A stretch of 64,000 nucleotides of DNA, from contig NZ_SMRQ01000002.1 of NCBI RefSeq assembly GCF_004359965.1, forward strand, positions 36,443 through 100,442, read 5' to 3'. The position numbers were made by a program, and so were the translations under genes. Numbering within the stretch: position 1 is the first letter of the stretch; each line of letters opens with the position of its first letter. This document shows positions 48,085 through 58,472 of the stretch, piece by piece. This DNA is from Cognatilysobacter segetis (lineage in GTDB: Bacteria; Pseudomonadota; Gammaproteobacteria; Xanthomonadales; Xanthomonadaceae). The notes under the pieces are model-generated. The model worked only from the letters and a program-made list of their open reading frames with translations, was not told where the DNA came from and made no database searches.

Positions 48085-50241
48085 ATGCGTTTCTTCGCCA
48101 GCTGCGGCAAGGGCCTCGAATATCTGCTCGTCGACGAGCTGATCGCGCTCGGCTGCGCGCATGCCACCGCGACCACCGCCGGCGCCAACGTCGAGGGCTC
48201 GCTCGCCGATGCGCAGCGCGCGGTGATGTGGTCGCGGCTCGCCAGCCGCATCCTGTGGCCGCTGACCGAATTCGACTGCGCCGACGAGCACGCGCTCTAC
48301 GCCGGGGCGATGGATGTCGACTGGGCCGCGCACGTGCCGCCGAACGCGACGATCGCGGTCGACGCGCACGTCGGCGGCGGCGGTGCGCTGAACCATGCGC
48401 AGTACGCTGCGCAGCGCGTCAAGGACGCGATCGTCGATACGTTGCGCGCCGCCACCGGCGCGCGTCCCGACGTCGATCTCGAGCAGCCCGACGTGCGCAT
48501 CAACCTCGTGGTCCGCAAGGCCCGGGCGATCCTGTCGATCGATCTGTCGGGCCGGCCCATGCATCGCCGCGGCTGGCGCCGCCGGCAGGTCGATGCGCCG
48601 CTCAAGGAGAACCTGGCGGCCGCGGTACTCATGCGCGGGCGCTGGCTCGACGCGTACCGCGACGGCGGCTCGCTGCTCGACCCGATGTGCGGCAGCGGCA
48701 CGCTGCTGATCGAGGGCGCGCTGATGGCGGCGGATGTCGCGCCCGGCCTGCTGCGCCATGGCGACGCCGCGCCGACCCGCTGGTCGGGTTTCGACGCGAC
48801 GGCGTGGTCCGACATCCAGGTCGATGCCATCCAGCGCGAGGCCGTCGGGCGCGCCGCGCTGCGCCCGGCGTTCTTCGGCCGCGACCTGGACCCCGAAGCG
48901 ATCCGCGCGGCGCGCGAGAACGCGATCACCGCGGGCCTGGTGGACGTCATCGACTGGCAGGTCGCCGACGTGCGCGACACGGGCGCGACGCTCACGGCGC
49001 AGGTCGCCGAAGCGGGCGGCCTCGTCGCGACGAACCCGCCCTACGACGCGCGCCTGGCGGCGGACCCCGCGCTGTACCGCGCGCTCGGCGACGCGCTCCG
49101 CCGCGCGGTGCCGACGTGGCGCGCGAGCCTGCTCTGCGGCGACGAAACGCTGGCGCGCGCGACCGGCCTGCGGGCGAAGAAGGCCTACAAGCTGTTCAAC
49201 GGCGCGATTGAGACCGTGCTGCTCACCGTCGACCCGATCGGCCGGGCGCCCAGCGCGGTGCCGGTCGAATCGGTGACGCTGTCGGCGGGCGCGGAGATGG
49301 TCGCCAACCGCCTGCGCAAGAACCTGCGCAAGCTCAAGGCCTGGCGCGAGCGCGAAGGCGTCACCTGCTTCCGCGCCTACGATGCCGACCTGCCGGAATA
49401 CGCCGCCGCCATCGACGTCTACACCACCGACGAGCGCGAGCCGCGCACGTTCCTGCACGTGCAGGAATACGCCGCGCCGGCCGACATCCCCGAGGCCGAC
49501 ACGCGCCGTCGCCGCAACGAGCTGCTCAACGCCGCGCGCGAGGTGTTCGCCGTTCCGCGCGACAACGTCGCGTTGAAGACGCGCGAGCGCGGCAAGGGCG
49601 GCAGCAAGTACGGGCATTTCGACCGCCGCGGCGAGTTCGTCGTGGTGCGCGAGGGCCGCGCGCGGCTGCGCGTGAACCTGTTCGATTACCTCGACACCGG
49701 CCTGTTCCTCGACCATCGCCCGATGCGCCTGCGGCTGTTCGAGGACGCGCGGGATACGCGCTTCCTCAACCTGTTCGGCTACACCGGCGCGGCGACGGTG
49801 CATGCAGGGCTGGGTGGCGCGCGCACGACCACGACGGTCGACCTGTCCGGGACCTACCTGGAGTGGTGCGCCGACAACCTGCAGGAAAACGGCCTCGGCG
49901 GCGCGAAGCATCGGCTGGTGCAGGCCGACGCGATCGCCTGGCTGGAGGGCGACGCCGGCCAGTACGACCTCGTGTTCTGCGATCCGCCGACGTTCTCGAA
50001 TTCCAAGCGGGCGAGCGACTTCGACGTGCAGGCCGTGCACGTACGCATGCTGCGCGCGGCGGTCGCGCGCCTGGCGCCCGGCGGCGTGCTGTATTTCTCG
50101 AACAACTACCGCCGCTTCAAGCTGGACGAGGCGCAGGTGGGCGCGTTCGCGAACGTCGAGGACATCAGCGCATCGACGATTCCGCCGGATTTCGAGCGCG
50201 ACGCGCGCATCCACCGCTGCTGGCGCATCACCGCGCGGTAG
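48085..50241 (+). CDS. rlmL: RlmKL 23S rRNA methyltransferase (m2G2445, m7G2069)
   Basis: A 718-residue fusion of two SAM methyltransferases that modify 23S rRNA in the peptidyl-transferase region. An N-terminal THUMP domain is followed by RlmL ([16 protein letters not shown], then the NPPY catalytic motif TNPPYDARL), and the C-terminal RlmK/RlmI-like domain ([30 protein letters not shown]). Full length, no disruption. It follows the small hydrolase with a three-base gap. Confidence 0.96.
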   Translation: MRFFASCGKGLEYLLVDELIALGCAHATATTAGANVEGSLADAQRAVMWSRLASRILWPLTEFDCADEHALYAGAMDVDWAAHVPPNATIAVDAHVGGGGALNHAQYAAQRVKDAIVDTLRAATGARPDVDLEQPDVRINLVVRKARAILSIDLSGRPMHRRGWRRRQVDAPLKENLAAAVLMRGRWLDAYRDGGSLLDPMCGSGTLLIEGALMAADVAPGLLRHGDAAPTRWSGFDATAWSDIQVDAIQREAVGRAALRPAFFGRDLDPEAIRAARENAITAGLVDVIDWQVADVRDTGATLTAQVAEAGGLVATNPPYDARLAADPALYRALGDALRRAVPTWRASLLCGDETLARATGLRAKKAYKLFNGAIETVLLTVDPIGRAPSAVPVESVTLSAGAEMVANRLRKNLRKLKAWREREGVTCFRAYDADLPEYAAAIDVYTTDEREPRTFLHVQEYAAPADIPEADTRRRRNELLNAAREVFAVPRDNVALKTRERGKGGSKYGHFDRRGEFVVVREGRARLRVNLFDYLDTGLFLDHRPMRLRLFEDARDTRFLNLFGYTGAATVHAGLGGARTTTTVDLSGTYLEWCADNLQENGLGGAKHRLVQADAIAWLEGDAGQYDLVFCDPPTFSNSKRASDFDVQAVHVRMLRAAVARLAPGGVLYFSNNYRRFKLDEAQVGAFANVEDISASTIPPDFERDARIHRCWRITAR

Positions 50242-50372
50242 CGCCGCGAGGCCGCAGTAGCCTCGGGGCCCCGGCCCGGCCCATGGATGGAACGAAACGT
50301 GCGCCCCGTGCGCACTTCGTTTTGCCGTTCGCGGGGCCATCTTGTAGGCCTTACGCCGCTGCTGGAACCGCC

Positions 50373-51200
50373 ATGTCCCGTCCCGCCCGTATCACCCGCC
50401 TCGTCACCGGCATGCCCGCCTCGGACGGCGCCGGCGTGCGGCTCACCCGCGTCATCGGCACGCCGCAGCTGGAGGCGCTCGATCCGTTCCTGATGCTCGA
50501 CGAGTTCGGCACCGACCGGCCGCAGGACTACCTCGCCGGCTTCCCGGACCACCCCCATCGCGGCTTCGAGACCGTCACCTACATGCTCGACGGCCGCATG
50601 CGCCACCGCGACAACCACGGCAACGAGGGCGTGCTGGTGCCCGGCAGCGTGCAGTGGATGACGGCCGGCCGTGGCCTCGTGCACTCGGAAATGCCGGAGC
50701 AGCAGGAAGGCCGCATGCGCGGCTTCCAGCTGTGGGTAAACCTGCCGGCGCGCGACAAGATGAGCGAGCCGAAGTACCAGGAATTCGCGCCGGAACGCAT
50801 CCCGTCGGCCACGCCCGCGCCGGGCGTCACGGTGAAGGTGATCGCGGGCGAGGTCGACGGTGCCGTCGGTCCGATCGCGCAGCCGGCGACGTCGCCGGAT
50901 TATCTCGATATCGCGCTCGAACCCGGCGCTCGGTGGACCTACGCGCTACCGGAGGGCCACGCGGGCTTCGTGTACGTCTACGAAGGCGACGCCGCTATCA
51001 GCGGCACCGACGTGCGCACGAAGCAGCTGGGCGTGCTCGACGGCGAGGCCGTGGCGTTCGAGGCGAAAGGCGCGGCCCGCGTGCTTCTGGTCGCCGGTCG
51101 GCCGCTGCGCGAGCCCGTCGCGCGTTACGGTCCGTTCGTGATGAACACGCGCGAGGAACTGCAGCAGGCCTTCGCCGACTACCAGGCCGGACGGTTCTGA
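50373..51200 (+). CDS. Pirin-family bicupin
   Basis: A 275-residue pirin with the N-terminal cupin iron ligands HPHRGFET (about residues 55-62) and VHSEMP, and the family core QLWVNLPARDKM. Some bacterial pirins have quercetinase activity, others bind enzymes; no specific role can be read here. The ATG at 50373 gives a family-like start after a 131-base gap from rlmL. A palindromic hairpin follows. Confidence 0.92.
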   Translation: MSRPARITRLVTGMPASDGAGVRLTRVIGTPQLEALDPFLMLDEFGTDRPQDYLAGFPDHPHRGFETVTYMLDGRMRHRDNHGNEGVLVPGSVQWMTAGRGLVHSEMPEQQEGRMRGFQLWVNLPARDKMSEPKYQEFAPERIPSATPAPGVTVKVIAGEVDGAVGPIAQPATSPDYLDIALEPGARWTYALPEGHAGFVYVYEGDAAISGTDVRTKQLGVLDGEAVAFEAKGAARVLLVAGRPLREPVARYGPFVMNTREELQQAFADYQAGRF

Positions 51201-51206
51201 CGGTCA

Positions 51207-51228
51207 GGGGCCGGCACGTGCCGGCCCC
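51207..51228. terminator. Perfect 22-base palindrome after the pirin gene
   Basis: A ten-base stem (GGGGCCGGCA with TGCCGGCCCC) around CG, six bases after the pirin stop and just before the stop of the convergent gene. No T-tract. Confidence 0.5.
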
Positions 51229-51234
51229 GCGACA

Positions 51235-51687
51235 TCACTTGCTGGACAGCTGCGCGCCGTTGCCGAAGCGCAGCGAGCCGGTCTGCGCCATCGCGCTCGA
51301 CAGCTCCTGGCTCGAATGCGCCTGGATCCAGAGGTAGGCCACCCGACCATCGCGCAGGTTGATCACCGTTTCGCGCGCCTGCACGTCCGGTTGCGCGGCG
51401 AGTTCGCTGCGGTACCAGTACGTCGAGCGACCGTCGATGTTCACTTCCTCGGCGCGGTTGGCGCGCGTCGGCTTGAACGCCGTGCGCGTCGCGATGTACA
51501 GGCCGAACGCCTCGCTGCCGTCGGCGCGGAGCGCGCGGCAGAACTGCGTCTCGCCCGCCATCTTGGTTTCCCACGTCAGCCCGCTGTCGGCGGGGAGTGC
51601 CGGGCAGGTCGCGGTGGATTGCGCCTGCGCGAAGCCCGCCATCGCGAGCAGCCCCAGCCCGATGGATGCACGAATGCTCTTGACCAT
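51235..51687 (-). CDS. Exported protein of unknown function
   Basis: A 150-residue precursor with a signal peptide (1-22, ending AGFAQA). The mature protein has two cysteines (TCPALP, FCRALR) likely to form a disulphide, and a compact beta-rich pattern ending SLRFGNGAQL. I do not recognise the family. It is convergent with the pirin gene. Confidence 0.75.
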   Translation of the reverse strand: MVKSIRASIGLGLLAMAGFAQAQSTATCPALPADSGLTWETKMAGETQFCRALRADGSEAFGLYIATRTAFKPTRANRAEEVNIDGRSTYWYRSELAAQPDVQARETVINLRDGRVAYLWIQAHSSQELSSAMAQTGSLRFGNGAQLSSK

Positions 51688-51833
51688 GTTTCCCCCACGT
51701 ACCGCAGCGAGTGCCGCGGTGACGACTCGACCATAATCCAGCGTCGGGCGCTTGACAAATGAATCGAGTTCAGGCTTGCACGCGGGTGGCGCGTCGGGTC
51801 AGAAACCGACGCGCCGGGTCAGCCGGGCGGCGC

Positions 51834-52205
51834 TCAGCGGGCCGCGTCGATCCGGACGGTCGCCTTCGGCGGCTCCGAGAAGTCCAGCGAAACCAGCGTG
51901 AGGCGCCAGGCGCCGAGGTCGGTCGTGGTCGACTTGCCGGTCTCGAGCGTGAATTCATGACCGCCGTGGCGGAACGCCAGCACCGCGCTGCCGGCCTGGA
52001 TGCACTGCACGTTCGGCGGGCAGCGCGAATCGCTGGTGACGCCGACGTACGTGAGCGTCGAGGCATCGGGCAGGGCCACGGTGTCGCCGACCGACATCGT
52101 CGCGGGCACGCCCGGAACGAGTACGCGGCCGCCCCCCGATGCGGTGGCGCAGCCGGCGAGCAGCGCCAGCGGAAGCAGGAACGACGTGAGCGGCAGACGG
52201 GGCAT
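51834..52205 (-). CDS. Small lipoprotein with SRCPxxxxC motif
   Basis: A 123-residue lipoprotein (signal LALLAGC19). The mature domain contains DSRCPPNVQCIQAG, a paired-cysteine motif found in a family of small exported proteins of unknown function, followed by beta strands. TAGGCT (52241-52236) ends 30 bases before the ATG and belongs to the CTAG-type -10 series. Confidence 0.78.
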   Translation of the reverse strand: MPRLPLTSFLLPLALLAGCATASGGGRVLVPGVPATMSVGDTVALPDASTLTYVGVTSDSRCPPNVQCIQAGSAVLAFRHGGHEFTLETGKSTTTDLGAWRLTLVSLDFSEPPKATVRIDAAR

Positions 52206-52264
52206 CGCGGACTCCGGGGATTCGGGATTCGACCGAGCCTAGCCCGCGCGCCGTACAGGCGCGT

Positions 52265-52783
52265 TCACGGCTCCCGGCGGTCGTCCACCGTGGCGCGGCC
52301 GTCCGGCAGCACCGTGACGGTGATGCGCCGTCCGTATTCGGTCTCGGCGGTCGGCGCGATCTCGCAACGGCACAGCGCCTGCGCGATGCCCGCTACTGTA
52401 TTGCTGTGTCCGACGATCACGACGGCACCGTGGTCGTGCGCCGCGCGCAGGCGGGCGGCGAACGCGGTGGCCGGCTGCGCGGCGTCGTAAGGGGTCACGG
52501 CGAGCCGGTGCTCGCGCGCGATCGGCGCCGCGGTCTGCTGGGTGCGGCGGTACTGCGTGGCGTACACCGCCACCACCGGCATGAAGCGCAGGCGCTCGGC
52601 CTGGCGCTCCGCACGCTTCAAGCCGGCGGCGCTGAGCGTGGGATCGCGCGGGTCGTCAGTGGCCTTTTCCGCGTGGCGGAGCAGCACGTAGGTGACGCCG
52701 GCCTCCGGGCCGCGTGGGGTGACGCAGCCCGACAACGCGTACAGGACGGTCAGCGCGACGAGCCAGTGGCGCAGGCGACGCAT
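52265..52783 (-). CDS. Histidine-phosphatase lipoprotein
   Basis: A 172-residue protein with a lipoprotein signal (ALSGC) and the histidine phosphatase fold: LRHAEKA in place of the more common RHG, then QYRRTQQTA and the second catalytic His in VIVGHSNTV. Envelope-bound phosphatase; substrate unknown. The ATG at 52783 with GGGGAA upstream gives a clean signal; an in-frame ATG 18 codons earlier does not. Confidence 0.85.
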   Translation of the reverse strand: MRRLRHWLVALTVLYALSGCVTPRGPEAGVTYVLLRHAEKATDDPRDPTLSAAGLKRAERQAERLRFMPVVAVYATQYRRTQQTAAPIAREHRLAVTPYDAAQPATAFAARLRAAHDHGAVVIVGHSNTVAGIAQALCRCEIAPTAETEYGRRITVTVLPDGRATVDDRREP

Positions 52784-52852
52784 GGTGAGATTCCCCGGAA
52801 GACCCCGCATCACAGCGCGCCTGCCGCCGGCGCGCATGTGAAGCAGGTCATG

Positions 52853-55800
52853 TCAGCGCGCCGCCAGCGTGATCAGCAGGCCGCGCGCCGCGGCGATCCG
52901 CTGGGCCGCCTCGGGCAGGTCCAGCGTCAGTTTCAGCCTGTCCGGCCCGTCCATCCGGTAGAGCTTCGGCTGGCCCTGGATGAGCCGGATGATCGCCATC
53001 GGGTCGACGTTCGGCTTCTCGACGAACTGCACGCGACCCGACTTTTCGGCCAGCTCGAGCTTGCGGATGCCCAGCGTGGTGGCATCGAGCTTGAGCTCGG
53101 CGACGGCGAACAGGTTCTTCGCCGGGTCGGGCAGCAGGCCGAAGCGATCGATCATCTCGACCTGCAACTCACGCAGCTCGTCGACGTTCTTTGCGCTGCT
53201 GATGCGCTTGTACAGCGTCAGGCGCGTGTGCACGTCGGGGAGGTAGTCGTCGGGGATCAGCGCCGGGATATGCAGCTCGACGTCCGCGCCGCGCGCCTCC
53301 GCCACGTCGACGTCCGGCAGCTTGCCCTGGCGGATCGACCGCACCGCCCGCTCCAGCAGTTCCGTGTACAGGCTGAAGCCGACCTCGGTCATCTGGCCGC
53401 TCTGCTCCTCGCCGAGCAGCTCGCCGGCGCCGCGGATCTCGAGGTCATGCGTGGCGAGCGTGAAGCCCGCCCCGAGCTCGTCCATCGCGCTGATCGCATC
53501 GAGCCGCTTGCGCGCGTCCTCGGTGATCGCCTTGCGGTCGGGAATGACGAGATACGCGTACGCACGATGATGCGACCGGCCGACGCGACCGCGCAGCTGG
53601 TGCAGCTGCGCGAGGCCGAACTTGTCGGCACGGTTGATGATGATCGTGTTCGCGTTCGGGATGTCGATACCCGATTCGATGATCGTCGTCGACAGCAGCA
53701 CGTTGAAGCGCTGCTTGTGGAAGTCCAGCATCACGCGCTCGAGCTCGCGCTCCGGCATCTGCCCGTGGGCGACGCCGATGCGCGCGTCCGGCACCAGCTC
53801 CTGCAGCTCGCGCTGCATGCGCAGGATGCTTTCGACGTCGTTGTGCAGGAAGTAGACCTGGCCGCCGCGCGAGAGCTCGCGCTGGAACGCCTCGCGCAGC
53901 TGCGCGTCGTCCCATGGCACGACGAACGTCTGGACGGCGAGGCGATGCGCGGGCGGCGTCGCGATGATAGAGAGATCGCGCAGGCCCGCCATCGCCATGT
54001 TGAGCGTGCGCGGGATCGGCGTCGCGGTCAGCGTCAGCAGGTGCACGTTCGCGCGTAGCGCCTTCAGCGCTTCCTTCTGTCGCACGCCGAAGCGCTGCTC
54101 CTCGTCGACGATCACGAGGCCGAGGTCCTTGAACTTGACGTCCGGCTGCAGCAGGCGGTGCGTGCCGACGATGACGTCGATCGTGCCTTCGGCGACCTTC
54201 TCGAGCTCCGCCGCGATCTCCTTCTTCGACTTGAAGCGAGACAGCACCTCCACGCGGATCGGCCAGTCGGCGAAGCGGTCGCGGAAGTTGCGGTAGTGCT
54301 GCTCGGCGAGCAGCGTGGTCGGCACCAGCAGCGCGACCTGCTTGCCGCCCGCCGCCGCGGTAAACGCGGCGCGCACCGCGACTTCCGTCTTGCCGAAGCC
54401 GACGTCGCCGCAGACCACGCGGTCCATCGGCTGGCTCGACTGCAGGTCGACGATCACCGAGGTGATCGCCGCGGCCTGGTCCGGCGTCTCCTCGAACGGG
54501 AACGCCGCGGCGAACGGCTCGTACATCGTGCGGTCGACGTCGATCGCGAGGCCCGCGCGCGCGCGGCGCTTGGCCTGGATCTCCAGCAGCTCGGCCGCGA
54601 CGTCGCGGACCTTCTCGGCCGCCTTCTTCTTCGCCTTCTGCCACTGCTCGCCACCGAGCGAATGCAGCGGCGCGGTTTCCTCGCTGGCACCCGAATAACG
54701 GTTGATCAGGTGCAGCTGCGACACCGGCACGTACAGCCGGTCGCCCTTGGCGTACTCGATATCGAGGAATTCGCCGGGCGTGCCGCCGACGTCGAGGGTG
54801 ACGAGACCGCGGTAGCGACCGACGCCATGGTCCTCGTGGACGATCGGCGCGCCTTCGGTGAGCTCGCCGAGGTCGCGGATGATCGCTTCGGGCTCGCGGC
54901 CGACGCGCTTGCGTCGGCGCGGCTGGCTCGCGCGCTCCGGGAACAGCTGGCGCTCGGTGAGGACGGTGAACGTGGGCGTCGAGATCGCGAAGCCGTCGTC
55001 GAGCGGCGCGACCGCGATCGCGAACAGCTTCCGTCTCGCGTCCGGGGCACCGGCCTGCGTGGCCGGCCCGCGCTCGTAGAACGCGGCCCAGTCGGCCACG
55101 ACGACGGGCTTCAGGCCGACGGCCTCCAGCAGTTCGAGCAGCGCCTCGCGCCGGCCGGCCGAATCCGCCGCGATCAGCACGTCCCCCGGGTACGCGCCGA
55201 GGAACGATCGCAACGAGTCGCTGGCCGCGGGATCGCGCGGCGCCAGTGGCAGCGGCATCGCCGGCTGGTCGCCCAGCGGCAGCGCGCGGTCGAGCTGCGC
55301 ATGCCCGGCACCGCAGACCTCGATGCGCGAGGTGTCGTTGAAGATGCCGCGCAGCGCGTCCGGCGCGAGGTAGAGCTCCTTCGGCGCCAGCACCGGGCGC
55401 TCGACGTCGTGGCGCCGCTGCTCGTAGCGCTCGCCGGTCTGCGTCCAGAACTGCTCGGCGGCCTCGAAGCTGCCCTCGGTGACGACCGGCAGCACGCCCT
55501 CGACCATGTAGTCGAACAGCGTGGCGGTCTCGTCGAAGAACAGGGGCAGGTAGTACTCGACGCCGCTGGGCGCGAGGCCGGACTTGAGGTCCTGGTAGAG
55601 CGAGCTGCGGCGCGTGTCGACGTCGAACCGCTCGCGCAGGCGCTCCAGCGCGCCCTTCAGCGCGGCCTCGTCGAGCGGCAGTTCGCGGCCGGGCAGCAGG
55701 TGGATGCGGTCGATCTTCTCCAGCGAGCGCTGCGATTCGGGATCGAACACGCGGATGGTGTCGATCTCGTCGTCCAGCAGCTCGACGCGGAAGGGCTGGT

Positions 55801-56362
55801 CCGCGCCCATCGGGTAGACGTCGAGCAGGCCGCCACGCACGGCGAAATCGCCCGGATCGAGCACCTGTGGGACGTGGCGGTAGCCGGCGGATTCGAGGCG
55901 CCGCTTCTCGGCGTCGAGGTCGAGCCGCTGGCCGACGCGCACGTCGAAGCTGCCGCCGACCACGTGTCGCGGCGGCGCGAGGCGCTGCATGAGCGTCTGC
56001 ACCGGCAGCACGAGCACGCCGCGCTTGAGCGAGGGCAGGCGGTGCAGCGTCGCCAGTCGCTGGCTGACGATGTCCGGGTGCGGGCTGAAGGCGTCGTAGG
56101 GCAGCGTTTCCCAGTCGGGGAAGGCGAGCACCGGCATCGCGCCCTCGGCGCCCGCATCGGCGCCGAGCAGCGTGCGCAGGTCGCTCTCGAGCTGGTGCGC
56201 GGACTGGTTGTCGCGGGTGATCGCCAGCAGCGGGGCGTCGTGCGACGCGGCCGCGGCGGCGATGTGGAAGGCGAGCGCCGAGGCGGACGCAGGCGCGCGC
56301 CACCAGGCGCGCTGCTGGCCGGCCTTGGGCAGCGGCGGAGTCGGAAAAGGGGGGAGAGGCAT
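52853..56362 (-). CDS. mfd: Transcription-repair coupling factor Mfd
   Basis: Mfd pushes stalled RNA polymerase off damaged DNA and recruits UvrA. The 1169 residues comprise the N-terminal UvrB-like module (about 20-340), the RNA-polymerase-interacting domain (HEDHGVGRYRGLVTLDVGG), the RecG-like translocase with Walker A GDVGFGKTEVA and DEEQRFGV box, and the C-terminal TRCF domain. Complete, no disruption. The UvrA paralogue at 11254 lacks the UvrB-binding domain and is unlikely to serve Mfd. Confidence 0.98.
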   Translation of the reverse strand: MPLPPFPTPPLPKAGQQRAWWRAPASASALAFHIAAAAASHDAPLLAITRDNQSAHQLESDLRTLLGADAGAEGAMPVLAFPDWETLPYDAFSPHPDIVSQRLATLHRLPSLKRGVLVLPVQTLMQRLAPPRHVVGGSFDVRVGQRLDLDAEKRRLESAGYRHVPQVLDPGDFAVRGGLLDVYPMGADQPFRVELLDDEIDTIRVFDPESQRSLEKIDRIHLLPGRELPLDEAALKGALERLRERFDVDTRRSSLYQDLKSGLAPSGVEYYLPLFFDETATLFDYMVEGVLPVVTEGSFEAAEQFWTQTGERYEQRRHDVERPVLAPKELYLAPDALRGIFNDTSRIEVCGAGHAQLDRALPLGDQPAMPLPLAPRDPAASDSLRSFLGAYPGDVLIAADSAGRREALLELLEAVGLKPVVVADWAAFYERGPATQAGAPDARRKLFAIAVAPLDDGFAISTPTFTVLTERQLFPERASQPRRRKRVGREPEAIIRDLGELTEGAPIVHEDHGVGRYRGLVTLDVGGTPGEFLDIEYAKGDRLYVPVSQLHLINRYSGASEETAPLHSLGGEQWQKAKKKAAEKVRDVAAELLEIQAKRRARAGLAIDVDRTMYEPFAAAFPFEETPDQAAAITSVIVDLQSSQPMDRVVCGDVGFGKTEVAVRAAFTAAAGGKQVALLVPTTLLAEQHYRNFRDRFADWPIRVEVLSRFKSKKEIAAELEKVAEGTIDVIVGTHRLLQPDVKFKDLGLVIVDEEQRFGVRQKEALKALRANVHLLTLTATPIPRTLNMAMAGLRDLSIIATPPAHRLAVQTFVVPWDDAQLREAFQRELSRGGQVYFLHNDVESILRMQRELQELVPDARIGVAHGQMPERELERVMLDFHKQRFNVLLSTTIIESGIDIPNANTIIINRADKFGLAQLHQLRGRVGRSHHRAYAYLVIPDRKAITEDARKRLDAISAMDELGAGFTLATHDLEIRGAGELLGEEQSGQMTEVGFSLYTELLERAVRSIRQGKLPDVDVAEARGADVELHIPALIPDDYLPDVHTRLTLYKRISSAKNVDELRELQVEMIDRFGLLPDPAKNLFAVAELKLDATTLGIRKLELAEKSGRVQFVEKPNVDPMAIIRLIQGQPKLYRMDGPDRLKLTLDLPEAAQRIAAARGLLITLAAR

Positions 56363-56407
56363 CAGGCGCGCAATTCTAGCGAAGCGCGTCGCACCGGCTG
56401 CGCATGG

Positions 56408-56947
56408 TCAGCGTCGCGGGACGTCGAGCGAGACCCGCACCATGGACGGGTCGGTCTCGTCCTCGTGCAGCTGGAACCCTAGCGATTGCGCCAGCTGCAG
56501 CACGTCCGGCGAGCGCGGCAGTTCCCCGTGCAGGGCGCCGACGCCGCGGCTGCGCGCCCACTTGGCGATCCGCGTGAGCAGGTAGCGGCGCACGCCGAGC
56601 CCCGCGACGAACCGGCTGACCAGGATGGTGAACACGCCCTCGTGCGCCGCCGGGTCGGTCTGCGCATATGCGACCGCCGCGAGGACGGCGGTGCCCGGAT
56701 CCTCGGGTTCGCTCGCGACCAGCGCGAACTCCGTGCGCGGATTGGGCCGCGCCAGGCGATCGGCAGCGGCCTCGGTCAGGTCGGTGGCGCCGGCGAGGCG
56801 ATCGCGCAGGCGCGACGGCTCCAGCAGCGCGTAGCCCGCGCGAAGGGGCTCGGCGTCCTCGGGACGGATCGGGCGGATCAGCAGCTCCCGTCCGTTGGCA
56901 AGACGGTGGCGTTCGTGCCACGGCGGAAGTCGATCTCGCGCAGTCAT
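56408..56947 (-). CDS. GNAT-family acetyltransferase upstream of mfd
   Basis: A 179-residue GNAT protein. It starts LANGRELLIRPIRPEDAEPL, like the acetyltransferase domains of protein-lysine acetylases and of stand-alone GNATs, and has the acetyl-CoA site near VSRFVAGLGVRRYLL (the usual Q/R-x-x-G-x-G is degraded). The substrate is unknown. It is 45 bases upstream of mfd on the same strand. Confidence 0.82.
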   Translation of the reverse strand: MTARDRLPPWHERHRLANGRELLIRPIRPEDAEPLRAGYALLEPSRLRDRLAGATDLTEAAADRLARPNPRTEFALVASEPEDPGTAVLAAVAYAQTDPAAHEGVFTILVSRFVAGLGVRRYLLTRIAKWARSRGVGALHGELPRSPDVLQLAQSLGFQLHEDETDPSMVRVSLDVPRR

Positions 56948-57062
56948 GCGGCGATCGTTCCAGAATGTCCGTTAGTCCATTGTCGTCTGGAGCCTGCGAT
57001 GTGTGCCCGCGATCGACCGGCGACAAAACGCGCGAGGCCATCGCGGGCCAGCGGCTGGACTC

Positions 57063-57087
57063 CGCGGGTGCACCTCGCGCACCCGCG
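57063..57087 (+). repeat. Inverted repeat in chrA leader
   Basis: A nine-base inverted repeat (CGCGGGTGC with GCACCCGCG) around seven bases, 61 bases before the chrA ATG in a 200-base divergent gap. It could be an RNA hairpin or an operator. Confidence 0.4.
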
Positions 57088-57147
57088 CGGGGCTCCGGCG
57101 CGATCCGGGGCGGCCGTGTCGGCTGTCGGCCGCCCGCAGGCGCCGGC

Positions 57148-58413
57148 ATGACGGCCGCGCCCGAACGCCCGTCCTTCGCCGCCGCGCTGCGGTTCTGGCT
57201 GCTGCTCGGCTGCATCAGCTTCGGTGGGCCGGCGGGCCAAATCGCGATCATGCATGCCGAGCTGGTCGACCGGCGGCGCTGGGTGGACGAGCAGGAATTC
57301 GCGCGCGCGCTCGATGTCTGCATGCTGCTGCCCGGCCCCGAGGCCACCCAGCTGGCGACGTGGATCGGCTGGCGGCTGCACGGGCTGCGGGGCGGCGTCG
57401 TGGCGGGCGTGCTCTTCATCCTGCCGGCGTCGCTGCTGCTGGCACTGCTGTCGTGGCTGTACATGGCGGGACGCGCGTACCCCTCCGTGCAGGGCGTGGT
57501 GTTCGGGCTGCAGGCGGCGGTGCTGGGGCTGCTCGCGGCGGCGCTCGACCGCCTCGGACGTCGCGTGCTGAAGGGCGCGTTCGCGCGGGGCCTGGCGGTG
57601 GCGGCGCTGGTCGCGATCGCCGCGGGCGTGCCGTTTCCCGCGGTGGTGCTGGCCGCCGCGCTGGCGGGCTTGGTACGTTCGGGCACCGGGACTGGGCCGA
57701 CCGCGCCGATCCGCGCCGTCGACGGGGCCGGCGACCGCGCGCCGTCCCTCGCGCGCAGCCTCGCGACGGCCGCGTCGCTCGCGGTGGCCTGGCTCGCGCC
57801 GCTCGCGGCCATCGGCGCATGGCTCGGCACCGACAGCACGCTGTTCCGCCTCGGCGCGTTCCTCTCCAAGGCGGCACTGGTGACCGTGGGCGGCGCGTAC
57901 GCGGTGTTGCCGTACGTGGCCGCGCACGCGGTCGACACCTACGCCTGGCTGAGCCCGGCCCAGATGATGTCGGGCCTGGCGCTCGCCGAGACGACGCCGG
58001 GGCCGCTGATCCTCGTGCTGGAGTACGTCGGCTTCGTGGCCGGCTGGCGCCAGCCGGACCTCGCGACGCCGCTGTCGTCGGCGCTGGCCGCCGCAGCGGT
58101 CGCGCTCTGGGCGACGTTCGTGCCCAGCTTCATGTTCGTGCTGACGCTCGCGCCGTGGATCGAGCGGATCGGCCGATGGCGGCGCGCGGCCGCCGCGCTG
58201 TCGGGCGTGACGGCCGCGGTCGTCGGGGTGATCGCGCACCTCGCGCTGTGGTTCGCCTACAACCTGCTCGCGCACGCCACGCCCGCGCGGGCGGTCCTCG
58301 CCACCGCGATCGCGCTGGCGGTCTACGTCGGCATCGCCCGGCGCGGCTGGCCGGTGCCGCTGGTGGTCGTGGCCTGCGGCCTGGTCGGCGCGGCCACCGG
58401 GCTTCGGGTCTGA
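57148..58413 (+). CDS. chrA: ChrA chromate transporter
   Basis: A full-length two-domain CHR transporter, 421 residues, about ten helices. The first CHR domain has CISFGGPAGQIAIMHAELVD and LLPGPEATQLATWIGWR; the second has VTVGGAYAVLPYVA and ALAETTPGPLILVLEYVGF. ChrA exports chromate in resistant bacteria; many chromosomal homologues have no proven substrate. No chrB regulator is adjacent. The Ala/Arg-rich loop between domains is longer than typical. Confidence 0.93.
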   Translation: MTAAPERPSFAAALRFWLLLGCISFGGPAGQIAIMHAELVDRRRWVDEQEFARALDVCMLLPGPEATQLATWIGWRLHGLRGGVVAGVLFILPASLLLALLSWLYMAGRAYPSVQGVVFGLQAAVLGLLAAALDRLGRRVLKGAFARGLAVAALVAIAAGVPFPAVVLAAALAGLVRSGTGTGPTAPIRAVDGAGDRAPSLARSLATAASLAVAWLAPLAAIGAWLGTDSTLFRLGAFLSKAALVTVGGAYAVLPYVAAHAVDTYAWLSPAQMMSGLALAETTPGPLILVLEYVGFVAGWRQPDLATPLSSALAAAAVALWATFVPSFMFVLTLAPWIERIGRWRRAAAALSGVTAAVVGVIAHLALWFAYNLLAHATPARAVLATAIALAVYVGIARRGWPVPLVVVACGLVGAATGLRV

Positions 58414-58472
58414 GCCGGATGCGGCGACCGGGTTGATAGACTCGCCGGCCTTCACCAGGCAACGGGATTTCC

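Noticed and set aside
47854..50340. An 828-codon open frame antisense to rlmL
   Set aside because: Composition shadow; the opposite frame encodes complete RlmKL.
54158..56482. A 774-codon open frame antisense to mfd
   Set aside because: Same composition effect; it has no ribosome-binding site and no recognisable domain, while the mfd frame carries all helicase motifs.
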